Source: Bacteroidaceae bacterium
GTDB taxonomy: Bacteria > Bacteroidota > Bacteroidia > Bacteroidales > Bacteroidaceae
Length of the DNA: 56,460 nt
Direction: 5' to 3'
NCBI GenBank assembly: GCA_030843315.1
Contig: JAUUPT010000023.1
Span: 1 to 56,460, forward strand
In this document: positions 8,416 to 17,880 of the stretch, in pieces
Layout of the letters: every line of letters starts with the position of its first letter
Numbering within the stretch: position 1 is the stretch's first letter
Made by a program: the position numbers and the translations under genes
The notes under the pieces: generated by a model
Database searches by the model: none
The model's input: only the letters and a program-made list of their open reading frames with translations
What the model was told of the DNA's origin: nothing

Positions 8416-11009
8416 TACAATCTACTTTTTTCACTTCTACCGGCTCCGGTACCTTTGTATTTACTCTTCGTGGTGTTGAACGCCCATGCCAACCGAAGCC
8501 CCACGCGCTGCGAGTCCAGGTCGTAGCGCCGATACAGGCGGGTATGGTCGCCATATATATCCTGGTAGCCATATCCCGTGCCGAAGATGTCGTACGCACC
8601 CAAGGTCACCTTCAGCGAACGGTCTTTCAAGAAAGACTTCACCACCCGGACATTCACCCTGCCCATGGCGTGCTCCACGCCATGACCGCTCTTACACCGG
8701 GGAGCATAATAACTGCCCAGAATGGCAGACCAGCCGTGGGAAAACGTGAAGAAGTGGTTGAAGTCAATCAGGAAGTTCGGTTCGTGCCAGTCGGCAGTGA
8801 CACCCAACGAGGCTGCATCCTCATCCACCCAAACCACCGACACCCCTATCCGCGGCTGCCAGCAGCCGAACGTGGGAGCAACATTCACCGCCATCCCCCA
8901 ATTCGTGGAATGCGGCACGTTCACCATGGTTTCCTCAATCACGCCCGGATGGTTGACGTCGTCGTAGATGCGGGGCAAAGACGTGAAACTGTCCGAGTAG
9001 CGCTGAAAGTGCGCCGTAAAGTTCACCCACTTCCAGCCACCGTTCAGCGAAAGCATGTGGCACTTCCCCGGACGCAACTGCGGATTCTGACTGACGTATT
9101 CGTACTTGTTCATATAATAGATGGAACTGGAAAGCATCCGGTAAGAAGGTTGGAACTTCAACAGCCGGTAGGAGAAGTCGAAGTCCCAGTCACCGATGCT
9201 GTAATAGGTCGAAACAGTGGGCAACCAGTCGTTATAGACCGGACTCTGCTGCGCCTGCCGTATGCCGGATTCGTAATAATCCACCTGCTGATGCTCGTAA
9301 CGTACTCCGGCGCTGAGTCCCCACTTGCCGAGCGTAATGCGGTAATCGGCAAAGCCGGCAATAACGACTTGCTTGATGCGGTCGTCGGCATCTGCCGAGA
9401 AACCGCTTTGAAGAAACGTCTGATGACGGTCGGTGAACATATCTTCCGTGCCGAAGGCAAGTTTTCCTTTTCCTATCTGTACAGTTGCAATCAGCTTGGC
9501 GGCATAGAGTTCGCTGTGCGAAGAGTTATCATAAGCGGCAGCCGCTTCGCCGTTGTTCTCCATCTGCTGGTTATTCCAGCCTTCACGGGAAGAATAATCG
9601 GCATTGAAGTCTATGTTCCACTTACCGAACGTACCGTTGTAGTAGCCGTTCACAGCATGGTTCCAGCCGGACTTGCCATGTGCTTTTCCCAAAGTATTCA
9701 GCCGATCCACTTCTTCGCCATCACGCTGCACCACCGTTTCGATGTAGGTTTTAGCCGTTGTGGTACGCAAATCCGTATTGGGCATATAGCGTACGCCCAT
9801 AGACTGATGTTCGTCGGGGGTGTAGTTCACGCCCACCTCACCGGTGAATGAATGGTCGCTGTTGCGAAACGAACGGCGGCTGTCGGCATACCAGGAAGAA
9901 CTTCCGTCCAGCCATTGACGGTCGATGAAACGGTTTTTATAATCCTCTTCCACGAAGTCGCCTTTCAGAAAGAGGTCCACGCCACCGACGCGATAGTTCA
10001 ATGCCGCACCCTGGGTAAGCGAGGCGGCACGCCCCTTGGTGGAGTTGGCATAAAGATTCCCACTCAAGCCCTGCCCCTGTTTGCGGATGGTACGAATGCG
10101 AATCACCGCACCCACAGAAGCGCCGTACTGCGCTCCGGGTGAAGTGATGACCTCAGCGGAAAGTATCTCATCGGCTTGCAGGCGATCCAGTTCCGTGTTA
10201 TCCCGCACCTTGCGCCCGTTGATATAAATCTCCGGTGTGCCCCGCCCGAATACCGTATAGCTGCCATCGGAACCCTGAACAAAAGGAAGGAAAGGAATCA
10301 TATCGCTCGCCGTACCCAACAAGGCAAGCGGCGTGCCCTGCACGTGGGCAAGGAAAGCACCGTCTTTCCGCTCAACAAGCGGGCGGGAAGCGGTGACCGT
10401 CACTTCTTTCAGTTTCGTCTCGTCCGGCTGCATACGGATGAGGTTCTTCTCATGACAAGGGAGCACCTGGGTTTGGTAGCCCACATAAGTCACCTTCAGC
10501 AGATAGTTTTCGCCGGCAACCACGGGCAACAGAAATGCGCCGTCGTCCGTCGTCACACTTCCCGCCACAAAGACAGAATCGGTGATGCGCATGGCGAGCA
10601 CATTGGCAAACGCCAGCGGAGAGTCTTTTTCGCCGAGCACCGCACCCTGGATATATGCCACCGCCCGGTTCTCTTTCTTCTGAATGACAAAGTAGTCAGC
10701 GCGCTCCACACAACTGAGCGGCGTATCTTTCAGTACCATCAGAATGGCTTCATGCTCCTTCTTCTGCCGGATAGATGTCGTGACACGATAACCGTCCACC
10801 TCGCCATATGCAAAAAGGATATTTTTCCCGCCTGCCTTTTCTATCTGTTTCAGTGCATCGGGGAGCGGTGTGTCTTTCAGTTCCAGGGAGATAGTGCCGG
10901 CAGTCTGCGTCGTCGTAGTTTGTGCCGTAACTGTTTGTGCTATCAGGAGCAACAGAAGGAGTATCCCGCTCTCCCCGACCTTTTTCCAAGTAAAACTCAT
11001 TCGTTTCAT
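8415..11009 (-). CDS. TonB-dependent receptor with N-terminal STN signalling domain
   Basis: 864 residues from the chosen ATG at 11009, which has AGGAATAAG just upstream; an in-frame extension to 11096 lacks a signal peptide at its N-terminus. Order: signal peptide (1-29), STN secretin/TonB short domain (about 39-110), carboxypeptidase-regulatory-like domain (about 118-200), plug (about 215-330, with FGRGTPEIYINGRKVRD), then a long barrel of the outer-membrane beta-barrel type ending in SKYKGTGAGRSEKSRL. An STN domain marks a receptor that signals to a FecR protein, and the next two genes are the sigma factor and FecR. The ligand is not evident; STN receptors import siderophores or glycans. 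Confidence 0.9.
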   Translation of the reverse strand: MKRMSFTWKKVGESGILLLLLLIAQTVTAQTTTTQTAGTISLELKDTPLPDALKQIEKAGGKNILFAYGEVDGYRVTTSIRQKKEHEAILMVLKDTPLSCVERADYFVIQKKENRAVAYIQGAVLGEKDSPLAFANVLAMRITDSVFVAGSVTTDDGAFLLPVVAGENYLLKVTYVGYQTQVLPCHEKNLIRMQPDETKLKEVTVTASRPLVERKDGAFLAHVQGTPLALLGTASDMIPFLPFVQGSDGSYTVFGRGTPEIYINGRKVRDNTELDRLQADEILSAEVITSPGAQYGASVGAVIRIRTIRKQGQGLSGNLYANSTKGRAASLTQGAALNYRVGGVDLFLKGDFVEEDYKNRFIDRQWLDGSSSWYADSRRSFRNSDHSFTGEVGVNYTPDEHQSMGVRYMPNTDLRTTTAKTYIETVVQRDGEEVDRLNTLGKAHGKSGWNHAVNGYYNGTFGKWNIDFNADYSSREGWNNQQMENNGEAAAAYDNSSHSELYAAKLIATVQIGKGKLAFGTEDMFTDRHQTFLQSGFSADADDRIKQVVIAGFADYRITLGKWGLSAGVRYEHQQVDYYESGIRQAQQSPVYNDWLPTVSTYYSIGDWDFDFSYRLLKFQPSYRMLSSSIYYMNKYEYVSQNPQLRPGKCHMLSLNGGWKWVNFTAHFQRYSDSFTSLPRIYDDVNHPGVIEETMVNVPHSTNWGMAVNVAPTFGCWQPRIGVSVVWVDEDAASLGVTADWHEPNFLIDFNHFFTFSHGWSAILGSYYAPRCKSGHGVEHAMGRVNVRVVKSFLKDRSLKVTLGAYDIFGTGYGYQDIYGDHTRLYRRYDLDSQRVGLRLAWAFNTTKSKYKGTGAGRSEKSRL

Positions 11010-11085
11010 CTTATTCCTCTTTATGATTTTACTTATACTACAACATAAGACGGGAATCGGGTACGCTAACCGGGAAGTTTTTTCA

Positions 11086-12441
11086 TTATGCGGCAAAATA
11101 TTCTTTCATCAACTTCTTGACGCGGGGCGCAAGCAACAGCAACGACAGCATCGTAGGCAACGCCATCAATGCAAATGCCAGGTCCATGACAGCCACCACA
11201 GCGCCCAGCGGAATCATAGCGGCAACGACAATCATTACCAGGTAGAAGTAATTATAGTATTTGGCATTCTTTGCACCGAACAGGAAGTTGGTGCACTTCA
11301 ATCCGTAATAGGAATAGGAGAACATTGTGGAGAAAGCAAAGAAGAAAACCATCACCATCAGCAAGTATTGCCCGTAGCCGGGAAGCAGTTGCTCGAAGGA
11401 GTTCAACGCGATATAAAGCCCTTTTATGCCGCCGTCCGACGCATAGTTCCCTGCAATCAGTATGGGGAGCGCCGTCAGTGTGCACACCAGTCCCGAGTCG
11501 ATGGACGGCCCGATCATAGCTACCAACCCTTCGCGCACGGGGTTATCATTGCGCGAAGCACCATGCATCATGGATGCCGTACCCACTCCCGCCTCATTGA
11601 CATAAGCCGCCCGGCGGGCGCCGGTCAATGCAATGCCCAGTATGCCGCCGATGCCTGCCTTCATGCTGAAAGCCGACTCAAAGATAGAAGCCAGCACACC
11701 CGGCACTTTATCGAGATTCAAGAAGATAATAACAAACACAAGAACCATGTAGCACGCCACCATCGCCGGTACCACCTTTGCCGAAATGACTGATATGCGC
11801 TTGATGCCGCCAATAATTACCGCCCCTACTATCAGGCTGATAACCACCCCCATCGCGAAGCGCAGCCCCAGTGTATTCTCAATGCCGGCAGGAGTGGTGA
11901 AAACCGTAGTGACCGACTCCACCAACTGATTGGCCTGCATCACGCACAGCGTACCTATCAACCCCACTATGGAGAAGAAGTAAGCCAGCGGCTTCCAGCG
12001 CTTGCCAAGTCCGTGGAGGATAATGTACATGGTGCCGCCCTGCGGTTCGCCTGCCGAGTCGTGCCCCTTGTACATGATGGCAAGGGCGCCTTCAAAGAAT
12101 TTGGTAGACATTCCCACCACGGCACTCACCCACATCCAGAAGATGGCGCCCGGACCTCCCACCGTGATGGCAATAGCCACACCGGCTATATTTCCCATGC
12201 CCACCGTGGACGCAATGGCACTCATCAATGCCTGGAAAGAACTGATCTGCCCCTCACCCGAAAGCTCCGACTTATACCGCAGAGCCTTCATTGAATAACC
12301 GATGCGGCGCAGGGAAACGCCTCCCGAATAGAAGAATAGGAATAATCCGCCGCCTATCAAGAGGATAAACAACGGATAACCGCATACAAAGTCACTGATG
12401 GAGGTAATTGCCGTACCGATGGAATGGAGAATGTCGTTCAT
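11086..12441 (-). CDS. Sodium:alanine/glycine symporter (AGCS family)
   Basis: 451 residues, inner membrane, about 10-11 hydrophobic segments. AGCS signatures are present: GGGLFLFFYSGGVSLRRIGY near the N-terminus, FQALMSAIASTVGMGNIAGV, GGPGAIFWMWVSAVVGMSTK and RRAAYVNEAGVGTASMMHG. Members take up alanine or glycine with Na+. It lies 76 nt upstream of the receptor-sigma-fecR operon on the same strand. Its start codon lies only 7 nt after the T run of a terminator hairpin, so the untranslated leader is odd: a weak promoter (TTTG at minus 12521-12518, TATATTG near 12499-12493) would start transcription inside that hairpin. Confidence 0.92.
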   Translation of the reverse strand: MNDILHSIGTAITSISDFVCGYPLFILLIGGGLFLFFYSGGVSLRRIGYSMKALRYKSELSGEGQISSFQALMSAIASTVGMGNIAGVAIAITVGGPGAIFWMWVSAVVGMSTKFFEGALAIMYKGHDSAGEPQGGTMYIILHGLGKRWKPLAYFFSIVGLIGTLCVMQANQLVESVTTVFTTPAGIENTLGLRFAMGVVISLIVGAVIIGGIKRISVISAKVVPAMVACYMVLVFVIIFLNLDKVPGVLASIFESAFSMKAGIGGILGIALTGARRAAYVNEAGVGTASMMHGASRNDNPVREGLVAMIGPSIDSGLVCTLTALPILIAGNYASDGGIKGLYIALNSFEQLLPGYGQYLLMVMVFFFAFSTMFSYSYYGLKCTNFLFGAKNAKYYNYFYLVMIVVAAMIPLGAVVAVMDLAFALMALPTMLSLLLLAPRVKKLMKEYFAA

Positions 12442-12448
12442 AGTAATT

Positions 12449-12488
12449 TAAAAAAAGTCCCACTTTTCGTTTGACGGGAAAGTGGGAC
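12449..12488 (-). terminator. Terminator behind glmM, directly in front of the symporter start codon
   Basis: On the minus strand GTCCCACTTT pairs with AAAGTGGGAC (at least 10 bp) around a CCCGTCAAACGA loop and is followed by a run of seven Ts. It lies 20 nt after the glmM stop. Because the symporter ATG follows 7 nt later, the hairpin may also act as a 5' leader or attenuator for that gene. Confidence 0.85.
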
Positions 12489-12508
12489 AGTACAATATAT
12501 CGTTCGGC

Positions 12509-13897
12509 CTATTTTGCCAAATCTTCAATCACCTTCATAATCTGCCTACCGATAACCTCAGCAGCTTCCTGCGTGGCAGCTTCGCTATAAACACGGATAA
12601 TAGGCTCGGTATTACTCTTGCGCAGGTGTACCCATTTGTCGGGGAAGTCTATCTTAACACCGTCGATGTCGTTGATTTCCTCGTTCTTATAGATTTCTTT
12701 CACCTTGGCAAGGATAGCGTCTACATCCGTCTCCGGCGTCAGGTCTACACGGTTCTTAGCCATGAAGTACGCAGGATAAGTGGCACGCAACTCGCTCACC
12801 TTCTTGCCCTCGTGTGCCAGATGACTCAGGAACAATGCGATGCCTACCAGAGCATCACGGCCGTAATGGCTGGCAGGGTAGATAACGCCGCCATTGCCTT
12901 CGCCACCGATCACGGCGCCTACTTCTTTCATCTTGGTAGTCACGTTCACTTCGCCTACGGCAGAAGCGTAATATTCTTGTCCGTACTTGCGGGTCACGTC
13001 GCGCAGCGCACGGGTGGAGCTCAAATTGGAAACCGTGTTGCCCGGAGTATGCTTCAACACATAGTCGGCAACGGTAACCAGTGTATATTCTTCGCCGTAC
13101 ATCTTGCCGTCTTCGCAAATCATCGCCAAACGGTCTACGTCGGGGTCTACCACAAACGCAACGTCTGCCTTGCCGCCCTTCATCAGATTCATGATGTCGC
13201 CCAAGTTCTTTTCCAAGGGTTCGGGGTTATGCTGGAAGTCTCCGGTAGGTTCGCAGTAGAGCTTTTCTACGTGCTGAACGCCGAGTTGCTCAAGCAGTTG
13301 CGGAAGGATGATACCTCCCACAGAGTTCACACAGTCTATGGCTACGCGGAAGTTTGCCTTCTTGATGGCCTCCACGTCTACAAGGTCGAGTGCCAGCACA
13401 CTGTCTATATGTTTCTGGTTATACGTCAGGTCTTTGCGATAAGAACCGAGTTGGTCTACCTCGGCATAATCAAATTCTTCGGCAGCAGCAATGCGAAGCA
13501 CTTCCTGTCCTTCGGCTGCATTGAGGAATTCACCTTTCTCATTCAGCAGTTTCAATGCATTCCACTGCTTAGGGTTGTGCGAAGCAGTGAGGATGATACC
13601 GCCACTGGCACCTTCCATCGTCACCGCCAGTTCGGTAGTCGGTGTAGAAGCCAGATCAATGTCCACTACGTCCCAGCCCATACCCATCAAGGTACCGACC
13701 ACTACGTTCTTGACCATTTCGCCGGAAATACGGGCATCGCGCCCCACTACGATTTTGTTACTTTTTACGGTACACGTTTTACGGATAAGAGTAGCATACG
13801 CAGATGTGAATTTCACAATGTCGAGCGGGTTCAATCCCTCCCCTGCGCTTCCGCCGATTGTACCGCGAATACCAGAGATAGATTTGATAAGAGTCAT
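12509..13897 (-). CDS. glmM: Phosphoglucosamine mutase
   Basis: 462 residues, cytoplasmic. It belongs to the alpha-D-phosphohexomutase family; GlmM converts glucosamine-6-phosphate to glucosamine-1-phosphate for peptidoglycan and LPS precursors. The phosphoserine loop TASHNP has Ser106, the metal loop DPDVDR has Asp251, Asp253 and Asp255, and a sugar-binding GEGNGG motif is at about 332-337. The C-terminal phosphate-binding domain with RKSNTEPIIRVYSE is intact. A phosphomannomutase or phosphoglucomutase activity cannot be fully excluded from sequence, but length and motifs fit the Bacteroidetes GlmM group. A DUF4827 lipoprotein gene ends 23 nt upstream, probably in the same operon. Confidence 0.85.
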   Translation of the reverse strand: MTLIKSISGIRGTIGGSAGEGLNPLDIVKFTSAYATLIRKTCTVKSNKIVVGRDARISGEMVKNVVVGTLMGMGWDVVDIDLASTPTTELAVTMEGASGGIILTASHNPKQWNALKLLNEKGEFLNAAEGQEVLRIAAAEEFDYAEVDQLGSYRKDLTYNQKHIDSVLALDLVDVEAIKKANFRVAIDCVNSVGGIILPQLLEQLGVQHVEKLYCEPTGDFQHNPEPLEKNLGDIMNLMKGGKADVAFVVDPDVDRLAMICEDGKMYGEEYTLVTVADYVLKHTPGNTVSNLSSTRALRDVTRKYGQEYYASAVGEVNVTTKMKEVGAVIGGEGNGGVIYPASHYGRDALVGIALFLSHLAHEGKKVSELRATYPAYFMAKNRVDLTPETDVDAILAKVKEIYKNEEINDIDGVKIDFPDKWVHLRKSNTEPIIRVYSEAATQEAAEVIGRQIMKVIEDLAK

Positions 13898-13920
13898 AGG
13901 TTGATGATTTTAATTGTTGG

Positions 13921-14535
13921 TTAGTTCCAAATCTGAAACTTCTGAATGTCGTAGTAATAGGGATAAACGTACTGCATGGCGCTGCTATGTCCCATTTTGG
14001 AAGGGACAATCAGCTTTACATGAGCACGGTCACGAACATAGCTCAATGGAATCAACCAACCGGCAGGCACCGATGTTCCGTACGCCATAAGCATATATCC
14101 CTGAGTGAAAATCCCTGCAATAGAAGATGAAGTCACGGTATATTTGAATTCATCCACATTCGCCGGGTCATTCAAGTTGGTTAAATAGGATTTATTTCCA
14201 TACTTATCTGCCATCAAACCCTGCTCTGCAAAGCGAACCAATATCAAGTCATTCGACCTCACCGTGTCGGCAGGATTCGTAGAACCTTTATCTACAATCT
14301 GCATATATACGCCACTTGCCAGCTGCACATATTCGTTTCTCTCCAGGTTTGTAGTGGAGTCTTGTGCATAGAATTCACTTTGGGAAATAACCGTAATACT
14401 GCTGTCTTTGATAAATGCTTTTATGGCGTCTTTCTCATCTTCGAGCATCTCCGCATAACTCTTTGTATTGTCGCAGGCCTGAAAGCCCAGGCAGAATGCC
14501 AGTAAAGTCAAAAAGAATAAGGTAAGTTTCTTCAT
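13921..14535 (-). CDS. DUF4827 lipoprotein
   Basis: 204 residues with a type II signal peptide and lipobox FQAC. The mature part begins with an acidic helical stretch (YAEMLEDEKDAIKAFIKDSS) and ends in a beta-rich region with AHVKLIVPSKMGHSSAMQYV, a pattern reminiscent of FKBP-type prolyl isomerases, although DUF4827 activity is not established. It precedes glmM by 23 nt. A -7 box TACTTTTG (minus strand, 14566-14559) is 24 nt upstream of the start. Confidence 0.82.
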   Translation of the reverse strand: MKKLTLFFLTLLAFCLGFQACDNTKSYAEMLEDEKDAIKAFIKDSSITVISQSEFYAQDSTTNLERNEYVQLASGVYMQIVDKGSTNPADTVRSNDLILVRFAEQGLMADKYGNKSYLTNLNDPANVDEFKYTVTSSSIAGIFTQGYMLMAYGTSVPAGWLIPLSYVRDRAHVKLIVPSKMGHSSAMQYVYPYYYDIQKFQIWN

Positions 14536-14638
14536 CTCTGTTATTTAGTAATTTTGTACAAAAGTATCTGATTTACTTGAAAGTTGAAAGTTGCAGGTAG
14601 AAAGTTCGTATCTTTTAACCTTTGCAACAGCAGTTTTT

Positions 14639-15676
14639 TTATCCTTTGGCATTAAGCAGCGGCTTATATTTCTCCAATGCTTGCTCAAAGACTTTCCGCG
14701 CTTCCTCCATCGTTCCGTAGAACTCTCCGCCGGAAGCATTCAGGTGTCCGCCACCGTTGAAGAACTCCGCCGCCAACTGATTGCAGGGAAAGCTACCCAC
14801 CGAGCGTAAAGATATCTTTATCATCGGTTTCTCCGTATCTTCGCGCAAGAAGCAGGAGAAGATAACGCCTTTAATACTCAAAGGGATATTCACAAACCCT
14901 TCGCTATCTCCGCGGATATAGTCGAAACGACCCTGTTCGTCCTTAGTCAACGAGATTAAAGCTGCATGATGGTCGGGATATACTTTCATCTGCGACAGCA
15001 CATAACCCATCAATCGCAGGCGGCTCTCGGAGTAAGTATTGTAAACTTTACGGTAGATGGCATCCTTATCAATACCTTTGGACAGCAACTCACTGATGAT
15101 GAAATAGATTTCACGGTTATTGGAGTTGTAAGTGAACCCACCGGTATCGGTCATCATACCTGTGTAGATGCATTCTGCCCCTTCCTTCGTGATGTCGCTG
15201 AAGTTGCCCATACGGCAAATCAGACGAAAGACAAGTTCCGAAGTCGAAGATATCTCAGGATGCGAAATAATGATCTTGCAGAAATCCTCGGGGTGCAGAT
15301 GGTGGTCTATCAGTATCTTCCGCGCCGGAGAGGCAAGAACGGCATCGCCCATCGCATCAATCCGATGGATAGCATTGAAGTCCAGGCAACAGATGATATC
15401 CGCTTCGGCAATCAGTTTATCGGCAAACTCTTTGTAGCGGTCGTACAAAAGGATGTCCTTGCTTCCGGGCATCCATTTCAGAAAGTCGGGGAAGGCATTG
15501 GGTACGATGACATTCGCCGTTTTGCCCTGCGAGTCGAGGAAGTGCCACAAGCCCAGGGAAGAGCCGATAGCATCCCCATCGGGTGCTACGTGTGAAACGA
15601 TAACGATCTTGTCGGCACGGTCGAACCATTTCGCGAAATGGTCTATCTTGGATTGTTCTATTACTTTAGTCAGCAT
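14639..15676 (-). CDS. nrnA: DHH/DHHA1 phosphoesterase, NrnA-like oligoribonuclease/pAp phosphatase
   Basis: 345 residues, cytoplasmic. The N-terminal DHH domain has the metal ligands H29, D33 and D35 in SHVAPDGDAIGS and the DHH triad at 124-126 (IDHHLHP). The C-terminal DHHA1 domain carries the GGGHLNASGG motif near residue 313. NrnA-type enzymes degrade 2-5-nt RNA and 3',5'-pAp; a cyclic-dinucleotide phosphodiesterase role is known for relatives. It lies between comEC (53 nt upstream) and the DUF4827-glmM pair. Confidence 0.88.
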   Translation of the reverse strand: MLTKVIEQSKIDHFAKWFDRADKIVIVSHVAPDGDAIGSSLGLWHFLDSQGKTANVIVPNAFPDFLKWMPGSKDILLYDRYKEFADKLIAEADIICCLDFNAIHRIDAMGDAVLASPARKILIDHHLHPEDFCKIIISHPEISSTSELVFRLICRMGNFSDITKEGAECIYTGMMTDTGGFTYNSNNREIYFIISELLSKGIDKDAIYRKVYNTYSESRLRLMGYVLSQMKVYPDHHAALISLTKDEQGRFDYIRGDSEGFVNIPLSIKGVIFSCFLREDTEKPMIKISLRSVGSFPCNQLAAEFFNGGGHLNASGGEFYGTMEEARKVFEQALEKYKPLLNAKG

Positions 15677-15729
15677 ATAATTTTCATCTATAACGTTTGA
15701 AGGGGCAAAAGTACGAAAAGTTTATGGTT

Positions 15730-17811
15730 TTATAGTAAGATGCGAATAGAACCTTTTTCGGAAAGAGAAAGATAGGAGATACCCAGACGGATGCAGTCGT
15801 TAATAATCCGGTCTTGATAATAAGCAGAAAGAGAGGGATCGAATACCACTCTTTTAATGGAGAACAGGGAGGTAAGTTCGGGAAGGCGTCCTTTGTATCC
15901 CCGGGAAATATACAGGTAGTCGATAGATATAGGACGGGAGGACGTTTTGTGTTGCCAACGGGCATCGTGGAGGAAGCAGATACGCTTGTTGGCATAAGAA
16001 ACAATCTGATTTCTTACGGACAGGCTTTCGGCAGAATAATCGCCGGTTATGAGCTGGGGAGTATCCAGGTGCAGGCGGTTCCAATAGGGGGAAAGAGTGT
16101 GCCGCAAATGCGATACATCCGGCAGGCTGTCGGCACATGCCAGCCAGGAATGTCTGCCACCTGTCATGCAATGAACCACGGGGCAACCTTTCACATTGTA
16201 GAAAGCAATACTCCGGCGGGGAGCATTGGAAAAAGTAGATACGGAATGATAGGAAACCAGCAGCAACAGTGCAAACAATGCCGCACAGGCATTGCGGGCG
16301 GTACGCTTGATAATGCCATTGTATGCCCATGCAAGGAAGAAATAGAACAGCAGAACTTCCCACACATCCGTCCAAATGCCATCGACCGAAGCCGCAGGGA
16401 GCTGTTCTATCCATTGGAGCACGGCATTCTGAACACGTACCAATGCCTCTACTACCGATGCAAACGCGTGTTGCAGAAAAGGGAAAGGAGTAAGTATCAG
16501 CAGAAAGATTGCAGAATAAAGAATGAGAGACACCATCGGAATAACCCACAAATTAGTGAGCAGGAAGTGGGTGGAGAAACGGGAGAAATAGAGTATGACC
16601 AAAAGGGCCGTCCCCAACTGGGCGGCAATAGAAATAGTAGTCAATCCCCATACATAGCGCAAGGGGCGGTTCTTTACCTTCCAAAGGGCATACAACTTAG
16701 GCTGAAAAATCAGGATGGCAGCTACTGCCGAGAAGGATAACTGAAAGCCTACATCGAAAAGCCAGGCAGGATGATAGAGCAACATCAGAAAGGCAGTTGC
16801 CGCAAGCGTATTCAGGGTGATAGGTTTCTCCGGTTGCAGGCTGGCAAGCGCCAGGAGCGAGAACATAATGACCGACCGCACTACCGAAGACGACAATCCC
16901 GTAAGAAAAGCAAAGCCCCATAGAAAAAAGATGATAAATAAAAGCAGAATAGGCTTCAACCGCCCCCACCGTTTCCACAAAGGAGATAGAATCAGCCAGA
17001 ACAGTGCATAGAGAAATCCGATGTGCAACCCCGAAAGCGCCAGTACGTGGCTGGCACCCGCCACGGAATAGGTTTCTATGATATCATCGCCCAGTTCGTC
17101 CTTGTCTCCCACCGTGAGTGCAGAGAGCACAGCCAGTTCGTCGTCCCTGATACCCAGGTTATGGTAAAGGGAGACAATCTTTTCCCGATAGCCCAGTGCT
17201 ACCTGGCGCAAAGTGCGGCGGGAATCATGCCCCACGGCTTTCCAATGTCCCGCAGCCACATAAGCCGTACCACTGCCGCCTCTCCGCTTCAAGTAGCGGG
17301 CGTAATCAAATTCATCGGGATTGCCATTATTAGCGGGAGGAGAAAGGCGAGTATGTATCAGCAACTCATCACCTCCCTGCAAGGCATCTGCCGTGGAGTC
17401 TTTCGGGAAATAGAGCAAAAAGAGATTGTTTCCGGAGTTTGTAATAACCGTATCCCGGCGAAGTTCTTCCAGCAAAGATACACGGCAAAGAATACTTCGT
17501 TCCTTCATTTCCGGTTCTTCCTGAATGCGAACCCTATAAACGGAAGGAATATTGGAAAAGGAATAATCAGTCTGCTCCAGTTGCCGGCTCATCAGGTGAA
17601 AACCAATACCGAAAAGAAAGAGGTACACCCCCACCCCATACAACCAACGGCAATATCTGTAACAAAAAAGAATGAAAACAAGAAGCAGAAGACTTGCCGG
17701 ATATATCCATGTCGGAAGTACATGAGGAAACGCATCTCCACATAAGATTCCAACAACCAACGGCATCAAGAGTCGAAGGAAAGGATGCCGTTGCAAATAA
17801 CCGATTATCAA
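15730..17811 (-). CDS. comEC: ComEC/Rec2-family DNA-uptake channel protein
   Basis: 693 residues, polytopic inner-membrane protein. Residues about 1-80 hold several membrane helices. A soluble beta-rich DUF4131 segment follows (about 85-195, with GGDELLIHTRLSPPANNGNP), then the competence domain with many helices (about 205-510, including LTVGDKDELG and AGASHVLALSGLHIGFLYAL). The final 150 residues are soluble and lack the HxHxDH metallo-beta-lactamase signature of full-length ComEC. ComEC passes single-stranded DNA across the inner membrane; whether this strain is transformable cannot be told. The rpe-comEC gap holds a GC-rich palindromic element. Confidence 0.85.
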   Translation of the reverse strand: MIIGYLQRHPFLRLLMPLVVGILCGDAFPHVLPTWIYPASLLLLVFILFCYRYCRWLYGVGVYLFLFGIGFHLMSRQLEQTDYSFSNIPSVYRVRIQEEPEMKERSILCRVSLLEELRRDTVITNSGNNLFLLYFPKDSTADALQGGDELLIHTRLSPPANNGNPDEFDYARYLKRRGGSGTAYVAAGHWKAVGHDSRRTLRQVALGYREKIVSLYHNLGIRDDELAVLSALTVGDKDELGDDIIETYSVAGASHVLALSGLHIGFLYALFWLILSPLWKRWGRLKPILLLFIIFFLWGFAFLTGLSSSVVRSVIMFSLLALASLQPEKPITLNTLAATAFLMLLYHPAWLFDVGFQLSFSAVAAILIFQPKLYALWKVKNRPLRYVWGLTTISIAAQLGTALLVILYFSRFSTHFLLTNLWVIPMVSLILYSAIFLLILTPFPFLQHAFASVVEALVRVQNAVLQWIEQLPAASVDGIWTDVWEVLLFYFFLAWAYNGIIKRTARNACAALFALLLLVSYHSVSTFSNAPRRSIAFYNVKGCPVVHCMTGGRHSWLACADSLPDVSHLRHTLSPYWNRLHLDTPQLITGDYSAESLSVRNQIVSYANKRICFLHDARWQHKTSSRPISIDYLYISRGYKGRLPELTSLFSIKRVVFDPSLSAYYQDRIINDCIRLGISYLSLSEKGSIRILL

Positions 17812-17849
17812 TACTTAGCAGATTTTCTCTCCATTATAAAGCAAACTAT

Positions 17850-17880
17850 TCTCCTTCCCCTTCAGGGGGAACGAGGGGTT
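17850..17880. repeat. Degenerate GC-rich palindromic element between rpe and comEC
   Basis: CCTTCCCCTTCAGGGGGAAC and the adjoining GAGGGGTTA form a short G/C palindrome of the same build as the elements at 53228 and 53339 (minus strand TAACCCCTC then CCCC-x-GGGG). The rpe stop codon TAA is its first triplet on the minus strand. Confidence 0.6.

Noticed and set aside
12482..13924. 480-codon ORF on the plus strand opposite glmM
   Set aside because: It is antisense to a gene with clear phosphohexomutase motifs, has no start signal or family features, and is a by-product of codon use.
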